DNA of 64,000 nt from Anaerolineales bacterium (GTDB lineage Bacteria; Chloroflexota; Anaerolineae; Anaerolineales; Villigracilaceae), in NCBI GenBank assembly GCA_030834895.1, contig JAUQXA010000070.1:108033-172032 (forward strand), in the 5' to 3' direction. Made by a program: the position numbers and the translations under genes. The stretch's first letter is position 1. Each line of letters opens with the position of its first letter. Below, piece after piece: positions 59,926 through 64,000 of the stretch. The notes beneath the pieces are model-generated. The model was not told the origin of the DNA and made no database searches. It saw only the letters and a list, made by a program, of their open reading frames with translations.

Positions 59926-62100
59926 ATGTCAAAACAAACTCTTGCTTATCTCAACCCCTCTCTGAGTGTGGAAGAACGCGTAGCTGACCTGCTCGGTCGT
60001 ATGACACTGGAAGAAAAAGTTGGGCAGATCATTATGTGGGATGCGCGCTCTGATGACCTGTCTTTCATCAACACCCGTTATCCCGGTTCGATTCTACACA
60101 TCCTTGGTGAAAAGTTGGATCATGCCATGGACCTGGCAGCCAAAAACCGGCTTGGAATTCCTCTGCTCGTGGGCGAAGATGCCATTCATGGACATTCCTT
60201 CTGGAAAGGCGCTACCATCTTCCCGACCCAGCTTGCCATGGCCGCCAGTTGGAACCCGGACTTGCTTGAACAGGTCGGTTGGGTGACAGCCGAGGAGGCT
60301 GCCCCAACTGGCATTCATTGGACTTTTTCACCCGTCCTTTGCCTGACCCGTGACCTGCGCTGGGGTCGTACCGGTGAGACCTTTGGTGAAGACCCCTACC
60401 TGATCGGCGAACTGGGTGCGGCTCTGCTTCGCGGCTACCAGGGGCGCGGGCTCGATGATCCGCACGGAATTCTGGCCACAGCAAAACACTACGCCGGATA
60501 TTCTGAAACGCATGGCGGGCGCGATGCCTCTGAAGCGGATATCTCGCCTCGCAAGCTACGTAGTTATTTCCTGCCGCCTTTTGAGCGCGCAGTACGCGCC
60601 GGGGCCATGACCTTCATGACCGGATATCAGTCCATGGAAGGCGTGCCATCCACTGCCAATCATTGGCTTCTAACCGAAGTCTTGAAAGACGAATGGGGCT
60701 TCAAAGGCATCGTCGTGACCGACTGGGATAATGTTGGACGATTGGTGTATGAGCAGAAGGTATGCGCTACCTATGTAGATGCCGCTGTCGTGGCTGTACG
60801 GGCTGGCAATGACATCATGATGACCACCCCTGAGTTCTACGAGGCGGCGATTGAAGCGGTACGTACCGGACGGCTGGCGGAAAGTGAAATCGACGCACCC
60901 TGTGCCCGGTTCCTCGCGCTTAAATTCCGCATGGGATTGTTTGAGTACCCGCGTCGCCCCGACCTGCAAAAGGCTGCGGTTGAAATCAACCGCCCTGAGC
61001 ATCGCGCTGTAAATCTGGATGCTGCGCGCCAAAGTCTTGTGCTATTGCAGAACAATGGACTGTTGCCGCTCGACTCGACCAAACTGAAATCCATCGCGCT
61101 GATTGGTCCGAATGCCAATGATGACCTTCAGCAACTGGGAGATTGGTCGCTCGGCTCTTGTCAACATCCGCCCGAGGCCGGTAAGCACCCACGCGAGAAA
61201 ACGACCACTATCCTTGATGGACTCCGCACGCTGGCGCCCGCCAGTTTGAACCTTCAATATGAGCGAGGTTGTTCTATCGTCGACGACGATCTGTCTGGCA
61301 TCCCTGCGGCAGTTGCGGCGGCACAAGCGGCGGATATCATCGTGACAGTAGTGGGCGACCACTTAAATTACATCGGCGAGACTCTCAGTACCGCCACCCT
61401 GGAGCTACAAGGCGGACAGGTCGCCTTGCTGGATGCGCTCGCAAAGACCGGCAAACCCATGATCGTGGTCTTGGTCAACAGCAAGCCATTGGTTCTGCCA
61501 TCCTCTGCTAAAAGTGCCGCTGCGATTGTAGAAGTCTTCAACCCCGGCATGGAAGGTGGTCGGGCGCTGGCAGAGGCGTTGTTCGGTCTCATCAACCCTT
61601 CCGGCAAATTGACCATCTCCATTCCGGTGCATGTTGGTCAGCAGCCTGTGTTCTACAGCCAAGTGCGCGGTCAACATGGTGACCACTATGCCGACCTGAC
61701 TCAGGAACCGCTCTTCCCCTTTGGGCATGGATTAAGTTACACAAAATACGCATACTCCAACCTGCGCTTGTCTTCTTCAAAACTTGCTCAAGGTGAATCC
61801 GTGAAAGTTTCCGTGGACGTGGAGAATGTCGGTCAGTGCGAAGGCGTGGAGATCGTGCAGGTTTACGTCAGCGATGTGGTGACTTCAGTCACATGGGTCA
61901 ACAAGGCGCTGAAAGGCTTTGCCCGCGTTCACCTGACGCCGGGCGAGAAAAAGTCCGTGCAGGTCGAATTGCCCTGGCAGTCGTTCCAGATTGCGAATGT
62001 GCAAGGCAAAAACGTGGTGGAACCCGGCGAGTTCGAAATTCTGGTCGGACCTTCCTCGCGCAACCGGAATTTATTGATGGCAAAATTGATGATTGAGTAA
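59926..62100 (+). CDS. GH3 beta-glucosidase
   Basis: The 724-aa enzyme has no signal peptide, so it is probably cytoplasmic. The GH3 N-terminal barrel has LLVGEDAIHGHSF, TFSPVLCLTRDLRWGR and TAKHYAGYSETHGGRD; the nucleophile is about D266 in VVTDWDNVG. The C-terminal domain has LVLLQNNGLLPLD and AAAIVEVFNPGMEGGRALA, and a fibronectin III-like end (FPFGHGLSYTKYAYS). It releases glucose or another sugar from beta-linked oligosaccharides. AAAGGAAA precedes the ATG. It is co-oriented with the MFS gene under the TetR divergon. Confidence 0.93.
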   Translation: MSKQTLAYLNPSLSVEERVADLLGRMTLEEKVGQIIMWDARSDDLSFINTRYPGSILHILGEKLDHAMDLAAKNRLGIPLLVGEDAIHGHSFWKGATIFPTQLAMAASWNPDLLEQVGWVTAEEAAPTGIHWTFSPVLCLTRDLRWGRTGETFGEDPYLIGELGAALLRGYQGRGLDDPHGILATAKHYAGYSETHGGRDASEADISPRKLRSYFLPPFERAVRAGAMTFMTGYQSMEGVPSTANHWLLTEVLKDEWGFKGIVVTDWDNVGRLVYEQKVCATYVDAAVVAVRAGNDIMMTTPEFYEAAIEAVRTGRLAESEIDAPCARFLALKFRMGLFEYPRRPDLQKAAVEINRPEHRAVNLDAARQSLVLLQNNGLLPLDSTKLKSIALIGPNANDDLQQLGDWSLGSCQHPPEAGKHPREKTTTILDGLRTLAPASLNLQYERGCSIVDDDLSGIPAAVAAAQAADIIVTVVGDHLNYIGETLSTATLELQGGQVALLDALAKTGKPMIVVLVNSKPLVLPSSAKSAAAIVEVFNPGMEGGRALAEALFGLINPSGKLTISIPVHVGQQPVFYSQVRGQHGDHYADLTQEPLFPFGHGLSYTKYAYSNLRLSSSKLAQGESVKVSVDVENVGQCEGVEIVQVYVSDVVTSVTWVNKALKGFARVHLTPGEKKSVQVELPWQSFQIANVQGKNVVEPGEFEILVGPSSRNRNLLMAKLMIE

Positions 62101-62259
62101 AAACGGCGGCTTTCACGCATACGCATGAATGAAATAAGAACTTCCGAGGTCATATCGTTCTTTTGTCCGACCTCTTGTCCGAAGATCAGATTTCCCCATT
62201 TGACTCTCCTGCTTTCGCGACGTAAACTAGGACAAATCTATAAGCGGCCCCCACCCGTC

Positions 62260-62324
62260 CTCCCCAAATTCGACATGAAAATTCTTTATGAAAATTAGTA
62301 TGCTTTATTGTCGAATTTGGGGAG
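62260..62324. repeat. Inverted repeat with 16-bp perfect arms
   Basis: CTCCCCAAATTCGACA and TGTCGAATTTGGGGAG flank a 33-base AT-rich centre. Weaker complementarity extends outward (CCCCCACCC / GGGGTGGAGG). It ends 40 bases before the oxidoreductase start and looks like a small non-autonomous element. The rest of 62101-62364 has no supported gene. Confidence 0.8.
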
Positions 62325-62364
62325 GTGCCCCGAAGGGGTGGAGGGGGCAGAAAATGGAGACCCA

Positions 62365-63780
62365 ATGATTTTCTCGAACACGCCCCGCCCCGAGGTATTG
62401 AGATCTCTTGCGGATGTGAAATACGCGCCGTTCTGGTTGGATGACCCGGCGCGTCCCGAGCCTGCATCCAAACTGACCGAAAGTATCAAAGCGGACCTTG
62501 TGGTAGTCGGTGCAGGCTTTACAGGCTTGTGGACTGCGCTGATGGCAAAGCAAGCCGACCCGGCGCGGGATGTCGTCCTGCTCGAAGCGGGGGAGGCGGG
62601 CTGCGGCGCAAGCGGAAGGAATGGGGGTTTTGTCTCGGCCTCGATCACGCACAACTTCGGAAACGGGTTGAATCGCTGGCAGAAGGAACTCACCAAACTC
62701 ATCGAACTGGGACACCAAAACCTGGCTGGCATCGAAGCGACCATCGAGCAATTCCACATCGATTGCGATTACATCCGCTCCGGCGAACTCAATGTTGCCC
62801 TCAAGCCGTATCAACTGGACGGCATGAAAGAGGAGCAGGAGGAAGCCGCACCGTATGGAGAAAACTACACCCTGTACGATGAGAAACAAGTCCGCGCTCT
62901 AATCAACTCGCCTGTATTCATTGGCGGGTCATGGAATCCTGCGAATGGGATGGCCAACCCCGCGAAACTCTCGTGGGGATTGAGACGGGCATGTCTCGAA
63001 GTGGGAGTCCGCTTGTTTGAGGGCACCCAGGTTCGGGCGTTGGTAGAGGGGGGCGGAGCGGTCATCGTCAAAACCGATTACGGTCAGGTCGGGTCCAAAA
63101 GAGTGGCGCTTGCCACCAATGCCTTCCCGCCTTTGCTCAAAACTCTTTCCCACTTCATGGTTCCCGTTTACGACTATGTCTTGATGACCGAGCCGCTTTC
63201 AAAGGAACAGCGGGCTGTGATTGGCTGGCAGGGAAGGGAAGGGCTGAGCGATTCTGCAAATCAATTTCACTATTCCCAGATTACAGCGGACGGCAGGATT
63301 CTGTGGGGTGGATACGATGCTGTTTATTATCGGAATAACGCCGTTGCACCGCATTTGGAAAGATATCCTGAAACCTTCGCCCGTCTGGCGGATCACTTCT
63401 TCCAGGTCTTTCCCCAGTTGACGGGTCTGCGCTTCACCCATGCCTGGGGCGGCGTGATCGACACTTGCTCACGCTACACCGCTTTCTGGGGCAAGGCGTA
63501 TGGCGGCAAAGTGTCGTATGCCCTCGGTTATACGGGACTTGGAGTCGGTGCATCGCGTTTCGGCGCGCAGGTGATGCTCGACCTGCTCGACGACAGGAAG
63601 ACTGAGCGCACCGAATTGAGCATGGTCAAGACCAAGCCGTTCCCGTTCCCGCCTGAGCCGTTCCGGAGTCCCGTCATCAACTTCACACGCTGGTGCATGG
63701 ACCAGGCAGACCGCAATGAGGGAAAACGTAACCTGTGGTTGAAGACCTTGGATGCGCTGGGGTTGGGGTTTGATTCATAA
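62365..63780 (+). CDS. FAD-dependent oxidoreductase (DAO family)
   Basis: The start is set at 62365 (MIFSNTP), nine bases after GGAGA; the track start adds 19 codons that translate the inverted repeat. The 471-aa protein has the FAD motif DLVVVGAGFTGLWTAL, a second FAD contact GCGASGRNGGFVS and the DAO-type end YALGYTGLGVGASRFGAQ. It resembles gamma-glutamylputrescine oxidase/OrdL-like amine oxidases, but the substrate is uncertain. Confidence 0.88.
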   Translation: MIFSNTPRPEVLRSLADVKYAPFWLDDPARPEPASKLTESIKADLVVVGAGFTGLWTALMAKQADPARDVVLLEAGEAGCGASGRNGGFVSASITHNFGNGLNRWQKELTKLIELGHQNLAGIEATIEQFHIDCDYIRSGELNVALKPYQLDGMKEEQEEAAPYGENYTLYDEKQVRALINSPVFIGGSWNPANGMANPAKLSWGLRRACLEVGVRLFEGTQVRALVEGGGAVIVKTDYGQVGSKRVALATNAFPPLLKTLSHFMVPVYDYVLMTEPLSKEQRAVIGWQGREGLSDSANQFHYSQITADGRILWGGYDAVYYRNNAVAPHLERYPETFARLADHFFQVFPQLTGLRFTHAWGGVIDTCSRYTAFWGKAYGGKVSYALGYTGLGVGASRFGAQVMLDLLDDRKTERTELSMVKTKPFPFPPEPFRSPVINFTRWCMDQADRNEGKRNLWLKTLDALGLGFDS

Positions 63781-63783
63781 CTG

Positions 63784-63823
63784 AAAAGACCTCGGAGGTC
63801 TCGCAGACCTCCGAGGTCTTTTT
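63784..63823. terminator. Perfect palindromic terminator (ACCTCCGAGGT family)
   Basis: AAAAGACCTCGGAGGTCT / AGACCTCCGAGGTCTTTTT with a 3-base loop. It ends the oxidoreductase gene and belongs to the palindrome family also seen near hemW and ppdK. Confidence 0.88.
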
Positions 63824-63915
63824 ACTTCTCACTTTTTACTATTCTCTATTCTCTATTATCGGTATTGGTGCATAAATCGAAGAATAAGCGCAATTCACCT
63901 GTCTGGAAGCAGGGA

Positions 63916-63999
63916 TTACACAACTGGATAACTTTCTGGCATGCCGAGATGGGTCATTTGGTTGAGTGCCAAGCAACGAATGAGCGCCTGCGAGGTTTG
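63916..63999 (-). CDS. Possible C-terminus of a gene leaving the window
   Basis: A minus-strand frame open to the right edge ends ALNQMTHLGMPESYPVV at TAA. Only 27 codons are visible, so the product cannot be named and the reading frame is uncertain. The gap 63824-63915 is AT-rich and shows no gene. Confidence 0.3.
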   Translation of the reverse strand, partial: QTSQALIRCLALNQMTHLGMPESYPVV

Positions 64000-64000
64000 C

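Overview
The window looks like chromosomal DNA of a Chloroflexota bacterium, most likely class Anaerolineae. This is inferred from gene content and style: GC-rich housekeeping genes, a UMF1-type transporter, a HemW riddled with in-frame repeat peptides, an SHMT-GcvT fusion, FG-GAP and propeller surface proteins, and families of palindromic repeats (GTAGGGGC...GCCCCTAC, GTCATTGCGAGGAGC..., ACCTCCGAGGT) scattered between and inside genes. No database search was possible, so the taxonomy is an inference.

Layout. 1-5.6 kb: a 5'-truncated unknown gene, a membrane protein, a DnaQ-like exonuclease with a WYL-like tail, PPK2 and the ABC-F ATPase Uup, separated by long palindromes. 5.6-10.5 kb: a complete leftward liv operon (livK-H-M-G-F) with a good promoter and a hairpin after livK. 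10.7-15.5 kb: a CAP-domain lipoprotein converging on leuS; leuS carries a lysine-rich N-terminal extension and is preceded by a leucine T-box (specifier CUC), a 20-codon leader ORF and two tandem tRNA-Ala genes. 15.5-20 kb: a GAF histidine kinase, a small exported protein and an FG-GAP/PKD surface protein. 20.3-24.5 kb: a single ORF fusing serine hydroxymethyltransferase to aminomethyltransferase, then an ATP-grasp enzyme.

24.5-27.8 kb is the accessory islet. A REP-associated tyrosine transposase sits between two copies of the 3' end of the ATP-grasp gene. It is followed by an AT-rich five-gene cassette of four small paralogous HTH-like proteins and one HEPN-motif protein, tightly coupled on the minus strand behind one promoter. 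An MntA-HepT toxin-antitoxin pair comes next. The five-gene cassette is the best candidate here for an undescribed system.

27.9-40.8 kb: a membrane protein, CCA-adding enzyme, RNase H-like nuclease, alpha/beta hydrolase, response regulator, PPDK with a lysine-rich C-terminal tail, a lipoprotein, and a GH13-MFS-hemW operon. A piece of the hemW 3' end is duplicated behind ppdK. 40.9-57.8 kb: large exported proteins (a beta-helix protein and a ~2000-residue propeller/Ig-like protein that share C-terminal modules), a TIR-TM-WD40 protein, a UMF1 transporter with PlsC, a PLP aminotransferase and a LysM protein. 57.8-64 kb: a relic of a 2-oxoacid dehydrogenase E2 gene, a TetR regulator divergent from an MFS transporter and GH3 beta-glucosidase (probably one sugar-use locus with a clear operator), an FAD oxidoreductase, and the possible C-terminus of a gene leaving the window.

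Functionally the window combines amino-acid uptake, one-carbon/glycine metabolism, tRNA charging and maturation, phosphate energy metabolism (PPK2, PPDK), saccharide breakdown and cell-surface proteins. Several genes appear to start at leaderless promoters.
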